DNA from: Nitrosomonadales bacterium
Lineage (GTDB): Bacteria; Pseudomonadota; Gammaproteobacteria; Burkholderiales; Gallionellaceae
NCBI GenBank assembly: GCA_003235435.1
Contig: QJWF01000009.1
Location: 1-7,507, forward strand
DNA: 7,507 bases
Direction: 5' to 3'
The notes beneath the pieces are model-generated. The model was given only the letters and a program-made list of their open reading frames with translations. It searched no databases and was not told where the DNA came from. Shown piece after piece: positions 1 to 6,090 of this stretch; within the stretch, counting starts at the first letter, position 1; each line of letters opens with the position of its first letter. The translations under genes were made by a program, and so were the position numbers.

Positions 1-1
1 G

Positions 2-373
2 CTGACCATCATCGGCGTGATGCCCGGAGATGCAATGTTGGGCAACCAGTTCACGGCGACATCGATGATTGGAATGATCGCACTGGCCGGCATAATAGTG
101 CGTAATTCCATACTGCTGGTTGATTTCGTAAATCTGCAGGTGAGGGATGGTGTCGACCTGCAACACGCCGTGATAACTGCGGCAAGCGCGCGCGCCAAGC
201 CGATCATACTGACCGGTTTGGCAGCCATGCTGGGAGCGTTTTTTATCCTGGATGATCCGATCTTTAACGGATTGGCGATCTCGTTGATTTTCGGCATCCT
301 CGTCTCCACTTTGCTTACGCTGGTGGTGATCCCGGTGCTGTATTACGCCGCCTTATACAAGAAAATCCAGTAA
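2..373 (+). CDS. RND-family efflux permease, C-terminal fragment (5' end outside window)
   Basis: This is the 3' end of an inner-membrane proton-driven RND efflux permease (AcrB/ACR_tran family), which would pair with a periplasmic adaptor and an outer-membrane channel. The frame is open from base 2, so the gene starts outside the window; 123 residues remain. Visible are the glycine-rich helix 'GMIALAGIIVRNSILLVDF', the following cytoplasmic loop with an 'ARAKPIILTGLAAMLGAF' segment, and a last helix 'IFGILVSTLLTLVVIPVLYY' before a short basic tail. This order matches the last three transmembrane helices of RND permeases. The substrate (drug, metal or other) cannot be read from this piece, because the specificity regions and the proton-relay residues lie upstream. 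The DUF2892 gene follows 32 nt later on the same strand and may be cotranscribed. Confidence 0.9.
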   Translation: MTIIGVMPGDAMLGNQFTATSMIGMIALAGIIVRNSILLVDFVNLQVRDGVDLQHAVITAASARAKPIILTGLAAMLGAFFILDDPIFNGLAISLIFGILVSTLLTLVVIPVLYYAALYKKIQ

Positions 374-405
374 AATCCTCTAACTTTGAATCAAGGAGTT
401 TCATT

Positions 406-618
406 ATGAACGCAGAACGCATCGTCCGAATCGTCGCAGGAAGCTTCATCCTGCTCTCGCTGTTGCTGGGGGTCGAAGCCAGCCCGCTGTTTGTCAGCAA
501 GCATTTTTTATGGTTCACCGGTTTTGTTGGCCTGAATCTGTTCCAAAGCGGTTTCAGCAAAATCTGCCCGTTGAATAGTATATTGGCGAAATTCGGCATC
601 AAGAGCGCCGCGTGCTGA
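406..618 (+). CDS. DUF2892 (YgaP-type) small inner-membrane protein
   Basis: A 70-residue protein with two hydrophobic segments: residues about 8–23 ('VRIVAGSFILLSLLLG') and about 32–48 ('KHFLWFTGFVGLNLFQS'). They are followed by 'GFSKICPLNSILAKFG'. The N-terminal 'NAERIVRIVAGSFIL' and the 'G..LFQSGFSKICPLN' stretch with its Cys-Pro are typical of the DUF2892/YgaP transmembrane family. Members form small membrane dimers, free or fused to rhodanese domains; the free form has no established biochemical role. The start is well supported by AAGGAG at 393–398, 7 nt before ATG. The stop overlaps the next gene's GTG start by 7 nt, suggesting translational coupling. A second Cys is the last residue (Cys70). 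Confidence 0.85.
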   Translation: MNAERIVRIVAGSFILLSLLLGVEASPLFVSKHFLWFTGFVGLNLFQSGFSKICPLNSILAKFGIKSAAC

Positions 619-2387
619 AAAACGCATTGCGGTCGACAAGTCCGACCCACATCAGTTTGGCCCTGACCGGATTGATGTGGGTTTTGCCATTCCTGAACTA
701 TCGCCATGCGTATCCGCTGACAACGTTTTACCAGGAATGGTGGAGCGCGCTTCTGGGCGTAATGGCGCTGGCCTTGCTGGTGACACGCGATTACTGGAGG
801 CAACCGGAGATACCGCGCATCGCGCAATTGCCGGCCGCTCTGATCGTGGTAATACTGTTTCAATGGATTTTGGGTAAGGTCGCTTATTTCGACCAGGCAT
901 TGCTGTATATCCTGTACCTGCTGTTCGCTGCTTTGCTGATGTTGCTCGGAGCCTGTTTGCGCGACCGCCTTGGTATAGAAAAGTTGTCGATAGTACTTGC
1001 GGTATTCCTGCTGGCTGGCGCGGAACTCAGTGCCTTGATAGGGGTGTTGCAACATTATCATTGGCATACCCCGCTGGATTCGGTGATAGTCAGAAAAATT
1101 TCATCAAGCGTTTACGGCAACATCGCCCAGCCCAACCATTTTGCAAATTACATCGCGCTGGGCATGATCTCGCTTGGATTGCTGTTTCAGATGCAGAAAT
1201 TGAAGGCGATTCAAACTGCCCTGATTGCGACGCCCCTGTTATTCGTAATGACGCTGAGCGGCTCGCGCAGTTCCTGGATTTACCTGTTGATGATGTCCGG
1301 ATTGGCCTGGTGGTGGGTGCGGAAGGACGCCATGCACCGCCCGTTGTTGCGCTATAGCCTGCTGCTGCTCGCAGGTTTTGGCATCATGCACCTTGTCGTG
1401 CAACTGCCTTTTGTGAGCAGCGCCGAGAGCAGTGTCAATACGGTCCAGCGCCTGTTTGGCGACAACGCATCGGGTAATGCCCGGCTGTTCCTTTGGCGAG
1501 AGGCGTTGCTGATGTTCATGCAATCACCCTGGTTTGGGGTCGGATTCGGGCAATTCGCTTGGCAACATTTCCAGCTTCTGCCATCGCTGCACCCGAGCGG
1601 GATCGTGGGGCTGTACAACAACGCCCACAACCTGGTCTTCCAAGTGGCGGCTGAAGCGGGAATCGTCGGGCTTCTCGCGCTATTGTTGCCATTGTTCGCA
1701 TGGATATACGGTTTGCGCCGTTCTGTGCTCGACGAGGCGCACTGGTGGGGATATGCCGCACTCGGTGTGCTGGCCATACACAGCCTGCTCGAATACCCTT
1801 TGTGGTACACGTATTTCGTGGCAATCGCTGCTTTCCTGTTCGGCGCACTGGACGAGACCCGCTACCGCCTTGAATTGCGCAATGCCGGGCGTCTCTCGGT
1901 GGCTGCAATGCTGCTGCTGGGTTTGATATCGCTGATGCAACTGAAGAGTAATTACCGCGAACTGGAACAGGTTCAGGAGATCAAGGCCAAATTGGGCATG
2001 GATCCGAACGCTTCCATGCTGTTGCGCGACAAGCTGTTGTCGGTACATGACGGCTCGCTGCTTACTCCCTATGCGGAGCTGTACATGAGTTCACTGATCG
2101 AGGTGAATGATGAGCATCTCAGGGAAAAACTGGCGGTCAACACCAGGGTCATGCATTTCGTGCCAATAGGCCCGGTAGTGTACCGACAGGCATTGCTGCT
2201 GGCGCTGGCCGGAGAGCTGGAACAAGCGAAGAGCGTACTGGTGCAAACCTTATGGTCTTACCCTGGCGATTATGCAAAAACCAAAAACCAATTGCTCGAA
2301 CTGGCAGAGAAAGACCCCGCGCATTTTTCCGCTCTGTTAGAATTTGCGCTTGAACAAGAACAGGAGCGCCGGCGTGCAGTTCATTAG
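612..2387 (+). CDS. PglL/O-antigen-ligase-like polytopic membrane protein (probable protein O-oligosaccharyltransferase)
   Basis: A 591-residue membrane protein with about a dozen hydrophobic segments in residues 1–440, then a soluble, helix-rich C-terminal part (about 445–591). Known for the family: PglL/TfpO and Wzy/WaaL proteins act on the periplasmic side of the inner membrane. They transfer undecaprenyl-linked glycan to protein (often type IV pilin), or polymerise or ligate O-antigen. Seen here: 'YGNIAQPNHFANY' (168–180), characteristic of PglL proteins; 'LSGSRSSW' (215–222), the Wzy_C signature; 'NNAHNLVFQVAAEAG' (336–350) in the large periplasmic loop, with His339 in the place of the essential family histidine; and 'LLEYPLWYTYF' (392–402). 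The tail fits the Wzy_C_2 domain. The GTG start lacks a clear ribosome binding site and is probably coupled to the preceding gene. No pilin or glycan genes are in view, so the acceptor is unknown. A Wzy polymerase or WaaL ligase is the alternative. Confidence 0.82.
   Translation: MLKNALRSTSPTHISLALTGLMWVLPFLNYRHAYPLTTFYQEWWSALLGVMALALLVTRDYWRQPEIPRIAQLPAALIVVILFQWILGKVAYFDQALLYILYLLFAALLMLLGACLRDRLGIEKLSIVLAVFLLAGAELSALIGVLQHYHWHTPLDSVIVRKISSSVYGNIAQPNHFANYIALGMISLGLLFQMQKLKAIQTALIATPLLFVMTLSGSRSSWIYLLMMSGLAWWWVRKDAMHRPLLRYSLLLLAGFGIMHLVVQLPFVSSAESSVNTVQRLFGDNASGNARLFLWREALLMFMQSPWFGVGFGQFAWQHFQLLPSLHPSGIVGLYNNAHNLVFQVAAEAGIVGLLALLLPLFAWIYGLRRSVLDEAHWWGYAALGVLAIHSLLEYPLWYTYFVAIAAFLFGALDETRYRLELRNAGRLSVAAMLLLGLISLMQLKSNYRELEQVQEIKAKLGMDPNASMLLRDKLLSVHDGSLLTPYAELYMSSLIEVNDEHLREKLAVNTRVMHFVPIGPVVYRQALLLALAGELEQAKSVLVQTLWSYPGDYAKTKNQLLELAEKDPAHFSALLEFALEQEQERRRAVH
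2362..2366 (+). promoter_or_regulatory. Ribosome binding site of the rhodanese gene
   Basis: AGGAG lies inside the 3' end of the PglL-like gene, 7 nt before the GTG at 2374. It decides the rhodanese start against the upstream TTG at 2344. Confidence 0.7.
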
Positions 2388-2784
2388 CAGTAATTTCCTT
2401 CCGATTTCCATTGCCTTATTCAGCGGCGCCATGCTTTTCTGGTCTTTTTTCGGCAACCGCATCCGGGGCATAAGAGAAGTGGATTCCGTTGCCGCGCTAC
2501 AACTCATCAACCACAAGAACGCTTTGGTGCTCGATGTGCGCGAAGAAGACGAATACAAGGCCGGCCATGTGCTGAATTCCAAACTCATTCCGCTCGGCAA
2601 GCTTAAGGGGCGGATAAGCGAACTGGAAAAATACCGAGATAGGGCCATCGTGGTAGTTTGCCGCAGCGGCGTCCGTTCGGCTACCGCCTGCGCGACCCTG
2701 GGCAAGCAGGGTTTCACCCAGGCGTACAATCTGTCGGGCGGAGTGAATGCCTGGCAAAAGGCGAACCTTCCGCTGGAGAAGTGA
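2374..2784 (+). CDS. Membrane-anchored rhodanese-domain sulfurtransferase
   Basis: A 136-residue protein: an N-terminal membrane helix (about residues 8–26, 'FLPISIALFSGAMLFWSFF') followed by one rhodanese domain (about 35–133). The domain shows 'ALVLDVREEDEYKAGHV' (50–66) and the active-site loop 'CRSGVRS' (96–102) with catalytic Cys96. A six-residue loop after Cys fits a thiosulfate- or persulfide-type sulfurtransferase rather than a Cdc25-type phosphatase. The domain is predicted to face the cytoplasm (basic 'GNRIRG' after the helix), but the topology is uncertain. GTG at 2374 is chosen because AGGAG lies at 2362–2366, 7 nt upstream, and the protein then begins just before the anchor. An in-frame TTG at 2344 would add ten residues without such a site. 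It overlaps the PglL-like gene by 14 nt and shares TGATG with grxC. A rhodanese just before grxC–secB is a common arrangement in betaproteobacteria. Confidence 0.88.
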   Translation: MQFISSNFLPISIALFSGAMLFWSFFGNRIRGIREVDSVAALQLINHKNALVLDVREEDEYKAGHVLNSKLIPLGKLKGRISELEKYRDRAIVVVCRSGVRSATACATLGKQGFTQAYNLSGGVNAWQKANLPLEK

Positions 2785-3041
2785 TGGCCAAAGTAGTGAT
2801 GTATACGACAGCCGTATGTCCCTTTTGCATCCGGGCCGAGCAGTTACTTAAAAAAAAAGGAATCTCTGAAATTGAAAAGATCCGCGTCGATCTTGAGCCC
2901 GAGTTGCGTGCAGCGATGATGGAAAAGACCGGTAGGCGCACCGTCCCGCAAATATATATCAACGGGGAGCATGTCGGCGGATATGACGATCTTGCAGAGC
3001 TCAATCTCGATGGCAAGCTGGACGAACTGCTGTCAAAATAA
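2784..3041 (+). CDS. grxC: Glutaredoxin 3 (dithiol, GrxC type)
   Basis: An 85-residue cytoplasmic thiol-disulfide oxidoreductase that reduces disulfides and glutathione mixed disulfides using glutathione. Seen: an opening beta strand 'KVVMYTTAVCPFC', with the dithiol active site CPFC at 12–15 (family consensus CPYC; Phe for Tyr is a conservative change). The glutathione-binding 'TVPQIYI' carries the cis-proline at 55, and 'GGYDDL' at 65–70 completes the site. Length and motif order match GrxC exactly. ATG at 2784 overlaps the rhodanese stop (TGATG), with GGAG at 2775–2778, 5 nt upstream. The frame stays open further upstream, but that part overlaps the rhodanese and has no glutaredoxin character. 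Codons 23–25 are three AAA lysines, giving an uninterrupted A9 run (2850–2858). Confidence 0.95.
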   Translation: MAKVVMYTTAVCPFCIRAEQLLKKKGISEIEKIRVDLEPELRAAMMEKTGRRTVPQIYINGEHVGGYDDLAELNLDGKLDELLSK

Positions 3042-3055
3042 CTTAAGGAAAAAAA

Positions 3056-3523
3056 ATGTCTGATGAGACCCAACAAAACACCCAGCCGCAATTCAGCATG
3101 GAAAAGATCTACGTGAAGGATCTTTCGCTCGAAGTCCCTCATTCACCGAAGATATTTCTGGAGCGCGCCAATCCGCAGATCGATGTGCAGTTGCATACTC
3201 AGACGTATCTGGTCGAAGCAGACGTGCACGAGGTGGTTGTGATGACGACCGTAACAGCCAAAGTCGAAGAAAAGGTGATGTTCCTGATCGAGGCAAAACA
3301 GGCCGGCATATTTCGGATGAGCAACATGTCTGCCGAAGATCTGGAGCAGGTTTTGGCGGTGTTGTGCCCGAATATCCTGTTCCCGTATTTGCGTGAAGTG
3401 GTTTCCGATGTGGCGATTCGCGGCGGATTTGCGCCGGTGCTCCTGAATCCGATCAACTTTGACATGATCTATCAGCAGCAGAAGCGCCAGTTGAATGCCG
3501 CATCAACCGCCACAGCTCACTGA
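3056..3523 (+). CDS. secB: Protein-export chaperone SecB
   Basis: A homotetrameric cytosolic chaperone that keeps precursor proteins unfolded and hands them to SecA at the SecYEG translocon. The 155-residue length is normal. Recognisable family stretches are 'IYVKDLSLEVPHSP' (18–31), 'VHEVVVMTTVTAKV' (57–70), 'EAKQAGIFRM' (79–88) and 'LCPNILFPYLREVVSDV' (103–119). 'GGFAPVLLNPINFDMIY' (123–139) precedes a variable polar tail. ATG at 3056 has AAGGAA at 3045–3050, 5 nt upstream. It lies 14 nt after grxC; the grxC–secB pairing is widespread in proteobacteria. Its stop overlaps the start of the next gene by one base. Confidence 0.97.
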   Translation: MSDETQQNTQPQFSMEKIYVKDLSLEVPHSPKIFLERANPQIDVQLHTQTYLVEADVHEVVVMTTVTAKVEEKVMFLIEAKQAGIFRMSNMSAEDLEQVLAVLCPNILFPYLREVVSDVAIRGGFAPVLLNPINFDMIYQQQKRQLNAASTATAH

Positions 3524-3966
3524 TGGAACTGGTTGTCCGGTTAATCCTGTTCTTGTTGTTTGGATTTGCGAGCGTGGCCGAAGCGGTGGATTTCGTGTCC
3601 GTCAGGGATGCCAGCGCGATACTCTATGACGCACCATCGACCCGCGCGAAGAAATTGTTCGTGGTGAACCGGTATATGCCATTTGAACAGGTCGTGACTC
3701 TGCATAGCTGGGTCAAGGTGCGAGACCGCTCCGGCAAGCTGTACTGGGTGGAAAAGCGCGTGTTGAGCAATGAGCGCTACGTGTTTGCATTGCTGCCGCT
3801 GGTGGATGTGCGCGCAGCGCCGGATGCAGGTTCGCCCCGTGTGTTCCAGGTGCGCCAGCAAGTGGCTTTGCAACTGATTGAATCGACCGGAACAGGTTGG
3901 GTCAAGGTGCGCCACCAGGATGGAAATGTCGGCTATGTGCGCAAAACCGAAGTATGGGGCGATTAA
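3523..3966 (+). CDS. Exported protein with two bacterial SH3-like domains
   Basis: A 147-residue protein with a probable signal peptide: residues 1–21, hydrophobic core 'LVVRLILFLLFGFAS', cleavage expected after 'VAEA'. Two SH3-like domains follow. The first spans about 22–82 and the second about 87–145. Each ends in a matching block, 'WVKVRDRSGKLYWVEKRVL' (63–81) and 'WVKVRHQDGNVGYVRKTEV' (126–144), so the protein arose by domain duplication. Such domains usually bind peptidoglycan peptides or envelope proteins; no catalytic domain is present and the ligand is unknown. ATG at 3523 overlaps the secB stop (TGATG), and no Shine-Dalgarno-like sequence precedes it. Translation therefore probably depends on ribosomes finishing secB. 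As a periplasmic protein it is a plausible Sec substrate, but a link to SecB is inference from position only. Confidence 0.85.
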   Translation: MELVVRLILFLLFGFASVAEAVDFVSVRDASAILYDAPSTRAKKLFVVNRYMPFEQVVTLHSWVKVRDRSGKLYWVEKRVLSNERYVFALLPLVDVRAAPDAGSPRVFQVRQQVALQLIESTGTGWVKVRHQDGNVGYVRKTEVWGD

Positions 3967-4007
3967 TCAGCGGACCGAAAATTGACGACAAAAGACAGAA
4001 TCATGTG

Positions 4008-4029
4008 TGCCGCTTTGCGGCATTTTTTT
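4008..4029 (+). terminator. Rho-independent terminator after the SH3 gene
   Basis: A 6-bp stem TGCCGC/GCGGCA (4008–4013 with 4017–4022) with a TTT loop is followed directly by seven T residues (4023–4029). It lies 41 nt after the SH3 gene stop and only 10 nt before the gpsA ATG. It works on the + strand only; the other strand has no T run after the hairpin. Confidence 0.75.
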
Positions 4030-4039
4030 GATTAGACGA

Positions 4040-5092
4040 ATGAACATTACGATCATCGGCGCAGGCGCATGGGGAACAGCCCTTGCGATCAGCCTGTCAA
4101 CCAACCATCAGGTCACGCTGTGGGGGCGTGATGCCGCGCAAATCTCAGCGATTCAAGCCTCGCGCCGCAACCAGCGCTATCTGCCCGATATCGCGCTACC
4201 GGACAATCTTGGGCTGAGCGCGGATATTTCCGGGGCTATGGCGGAATCCGAATTGGCGATCATCGCCGTGCCCACAGCCGGGTTGCGCTCAACGCTGCAG
4301 CAGCTTGCCAGTTGTTTCCCTCTCTCTAACTCTCTCCCGCAAGCAGAAGAAAGGACGAACGAAAAAGGCATTGTAAAATTCCCTGGCGTGGTCTGGGCTT
4401 GCAAGGGTTTCGAGGCGAGTACATCGCTGTTGCCGCATCAGGTGGTGGCAGAAGTATTGCCGCACGGGTGGAAATGCGCAGTGTTGTCGGGACCCAGTTT
4501 CGCGCAGGAAGTGGCGCGCGGCATGCCGACCGCGCTGACACTCGCTTCCAGCGATGAGGAATTTGCACGCACGACGGCGAAGTCGCTGCACCACAAGCGT
4601 TTGCGCGTCTACGCGAGCAGCGATGTGATCGGCGTGGAAGTCGGCGGTGCGGTGAAGAACGTGATGGCGATCGCCTCCGGCATCTGCGACGGCATGGGGC
4701 TTGGACAGAATGCCCGTGCCGCGCTGATCACGCGCGGCCTGGCCGAGATCACCCGGCTCGGACTGAAGCTCGGAGGCCGTGCCGAAACACTGGGCGGTCT
4801 GTCCGGATTGGGTGATTTGATCCTGACCTGCACCGGCGATATGTCTCGCAACCGTCAGGTCGGGTTGATGCTGGCGCAGCAGCTGGACCTGAAGCAGATA
4901 CTGGACAAACTCGGGCATGTTGCCGAGGGTGTTTATACAGTTCGGGAAGTGCGCCAGCTTTCGCTGCGCCTCGGGGTTGCGATGCCGATCTGCGATGCCG
5001 TCTATCGCATCCTCTACGACCATATGTCCGCCGAGGAGATGGTCGCCGAATTGCTGAATCGTGCGCCGAACGTAGAGTTCGACGGCAATTAA
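4040..5092 (+). CDS. gpsA: NAD(P)H-dependent glycerol-3-phosphate dehydrogenase
   Basis: A cytoplasmic enzyme that reduces dihydroxyacetone phosphate to sn-glycerol 3-phosphate, the backbone for phospholipid synthesis. Domains: an N-terminal Rossmann fold with 'GAGAWGTALA' (7–16), then 'ACKGFE' (120–125) and 'LSGPSFAQEVA' (149–159). The all-helical C-terminal domain has 'VGGAVKNVMAIASG' (201–214) with the expected catalytic Lys206. It also has 'LSGLGDLILTCTGDMSRNR' (254–272) and 'AEGVYTV' (295–301). ATG at 4040 starts just before the first beta strand. An in-frame GTG at 4007 would place the terminator hairpin inside the coding region and add non-family residues. There is no strong ribosome binding site. 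The protein has 350 residues, slightly long; the excess lies at about 91–116, a low-similarity segment between the cofactor domain and 'VVWACKGFE'. All visible core motifs are intact, so activity is expected. Confidence 0.95.
   Translation: MNITIIGAGAWGTALAISLSTNHQVTLWGRDAAQISAIQASRRNQRYLPDIALPDNLGLSADISGAMAESELAIIAVPTAGLRSTLQQLASCFPLSNSLPQAEERTNEKGIVKFPGVVWACKGFEASTSLLPHQVVAEVLPHGWKCAVLSGPSFAQEVARGMPTALTLASSDEEFARTTAKSLHHKRLRVYASSDVIGVEVGGAVKNVMAIASGICDGMGLGQNARAALITRGLAEITRLGLKLGGRAETLGGLSGLGDLILTCTGDMSRNRQVGLMLAQQLDLKQILDKLGHVAEGVYTVREVRQLSLRLGVAMPICDAVYRILYDHMSAEEMVAELLNRAPNVEFDGN
4317..4357. repeat. Degenerate dispersed-repeat remnant inside gpsA
   Basis: The stretch runs CCCTCTCTCTAACTCTCTCC then CGCAAGC, followed by a purine-rich half (AGAAGAAAGG). 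It resembles a decayed form of the common proteobacterial hairpin repeat built on CCCTCTCCCGCAAGCGGGAG. It translates in frame to gpsA residues about 93–106, between conserved blocks. The origin is an inference from resemblance. Confidence 0.45.
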
Positions 5093-5264
5093 TCAGCCAG
5101 AATATTCCAATTTAATTTCGAAGGTCAAACAAGGCGGCGACGAGCGAACGACGCTGACAGTGCATCTAGCACGGCTAGGAGTGAGCAATAACCAACGACT
5201 TGGCTGTCGTCGTTTGATAGCCTAGTCGAATGGCTAGTAGTTCCATCAGGAAGCCAACACAGCT
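5093..5264. other. Convergent intergenic gap with inverted repeats, no gene
   Basis: This gap separates the gpsA and trmB stops, which face each other. I see no coding region or T-rich terminator. It holds several pairing segments: TCAAAC (5125–5130) with GTTTGA (5212–5217); AACGACG (5147–5153) plus ACAG (5157–5160) with CTGTCGTCGTT (5204–5214); AACGAC (5194–5199) with GTCGTT (5209–5214); and TAGCC (5218–5222) with GGCTA (5232–5236). Some of these exclude each other. It may end transcription from both sides or be a small decayed element. Confidence 0.5.
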
Positions 5265-5972
5265 TCACCGATGAAATTGAGTTGGAATTCGGCGAAACAC
5301 CACATCCCATACCCCGTGCCCCAGCCGCAGCCCGCGCTGCTCGAACTTGGTGAGCGGACGGTAATCCGGGCGCGGCGCAAAGCCCGCCGCGGTATTTTCC
5401 AGCAACGGTTCCGCACCCAATACTGCGAGCACCTGTTCGGCATAATCCTGCCAGTCGGTCGCGACGTGGATGTAACCGCCGGGCCTGAGCTTCCGTGCCA
5501 GATGAGCGATGAACGGCGCCTGGATCAGCCGGCGCTTGTTGTGGCGCGCCTTGTGCCAGGGATCCGGAAAAAAGATATGCACGCCATCCAGTGATTCGTC
5601 TGCGACCATGTCGCGCAACACTTCCACGGCGTCGTGCTGAATGATGCGGATGTTTGATATATCCTGTGACTCGATCAGCTTGAGCAGGTTGCCCACTCCG
5701 GGCGTGTGCACTTCCAATGCCAGATAATCGTTTTCCGGATGGGCGAGCGCGATGCTCGCGGTGGTCTCTCCCATGCCGAAGCCGATCTCCAGTATCCTGG
5801 GCGAACTGCGCCCGAAGGTTTGTTCTAAGTCGAGCACCTGTGATGCGTATGGGATGCCGAAGCGCGGCAACAGCGTATCGACTGCGCGGCGTTGCGCAGG
5901 CGAGACACGGCTTTGGCGCAGCACATAGCTGCGGATGTGCCTGTTGTTGCGAAAATCGATCGTGTCAGTCAT
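5265..5972 (-). CDS. trmB: tRNA (guanine-N7-)-methyltransferase
   Basis: A SAM-dependent enzyme that makes N7-methylguanosine at position 46 in the tRNA variable loop. The 235-residue length is usual. Seen: 'RSYVLRQSR' (14–22), the N-terminal family signature; the SAM-binding motif 'ILEIGFGMG' (60–68); and '[11 protein letters not shown]' (84–94) with the acidic ribose-binding residue. '[16 protein letters not shown]' (133–148) is the hallmark catalytic and tRNA-contact segment. C-terminal '[19 protein letters not shown]' (205–223) completes it. ATG at 5972 is the natural start, only a few residues before the conserved region; the upstream AGG about 10 nt away is weak. It is the third gene after thiS and thiG on the same strand, 118 nt downstream of thiG, with an inverted repeat between. 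This order recurs in betaproteobacteria, though the reaction is unrelated to thiamine. Confidence 0.96.
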   Translation of the reverse strand: MTDTIDFRNNRHIRSYVLRQSRVSPAQRRAVDTLLPRFGIPYASQVLDLEQTFGRSSPRILEIGFGMGETTASIALAHPENDYLALEVHTPGVGNLLKLIESQDISNIRIIQHDAVEVLRDMVADESLDGVHIFFPDPWHKARHNKRRLIQAPFIAHLARKLRPGGYIHVATDWQDYAEQVLAVLGAEPLLENTAAGFAPRPDYRPLTKFEQRGLRLGHGVWDVVFRRIPTQFHR

Positions 5973-6008
5973 GGTGTTTGAACCTGAAATCGGCTGTTGG
6001 GCGAGTTA

Positions 6009-6063
6009 TGCAGGAGCGGGCCGTGCCCGCGACGGACGTTCTCGGGCACGGCCCGCTCCTGCA
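6009..6063. repeat. REP/BIME-like inverted pair (21-bp perfect arms)
   Basis: Bases 6009–6029 and 6043–6063 are perfect reverse complements around a 13-nt spacer. Each arm holds a smaller palindrome: in the left arm GCGGGC (6016–6021), CGT, GCCCGC (6025–6030), preceded by GGAG (6013–6016). A GGAG or GTAG tetranucleotide before a GC-rich hairpin is the layout of REP elements moved by RAYT (TnpA-REP) proteins. Two heads facing each other make a BIME. No T run follows on either strand, so it does not look like an intrinsic terminator. It begins 28 nt after the thiG stop and may stabilise the thiSG message or reduce read-through into trmB. Confidence 0.8.
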
Positions 6064-6090
6064 AGGGACTATTCTTATCAGATATCCGGG

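Noticed and set aside
315..1067. 250-residue open frame on the – strand opposite the DUF2892 and PglL-like genes
   Set aside because: Low-complexity Gln/Arg-rich product, antisense to two well-supported genes, no ribosome binding site.
3982..4010. Promoter for gpsA starting with TTGACG at 3982–3987
   Set aside because: A good –35 box, but no acceptable –10 hexamer at 16–18 nt; the sequence there is GTGTGC-like.
4289..5023. 244-residue open frame on the – strand opposite gpsA
   Set aside because: Antisense to conserved gpsA motifs; composition is that of a shadow frame.
5125..5217. Integron attC site
   Set aside because: The TCAAAC/GTTTGA ends resemble an inverted pair, but the required GTTRRRY core is not met and no cassette gene or integrase is present.
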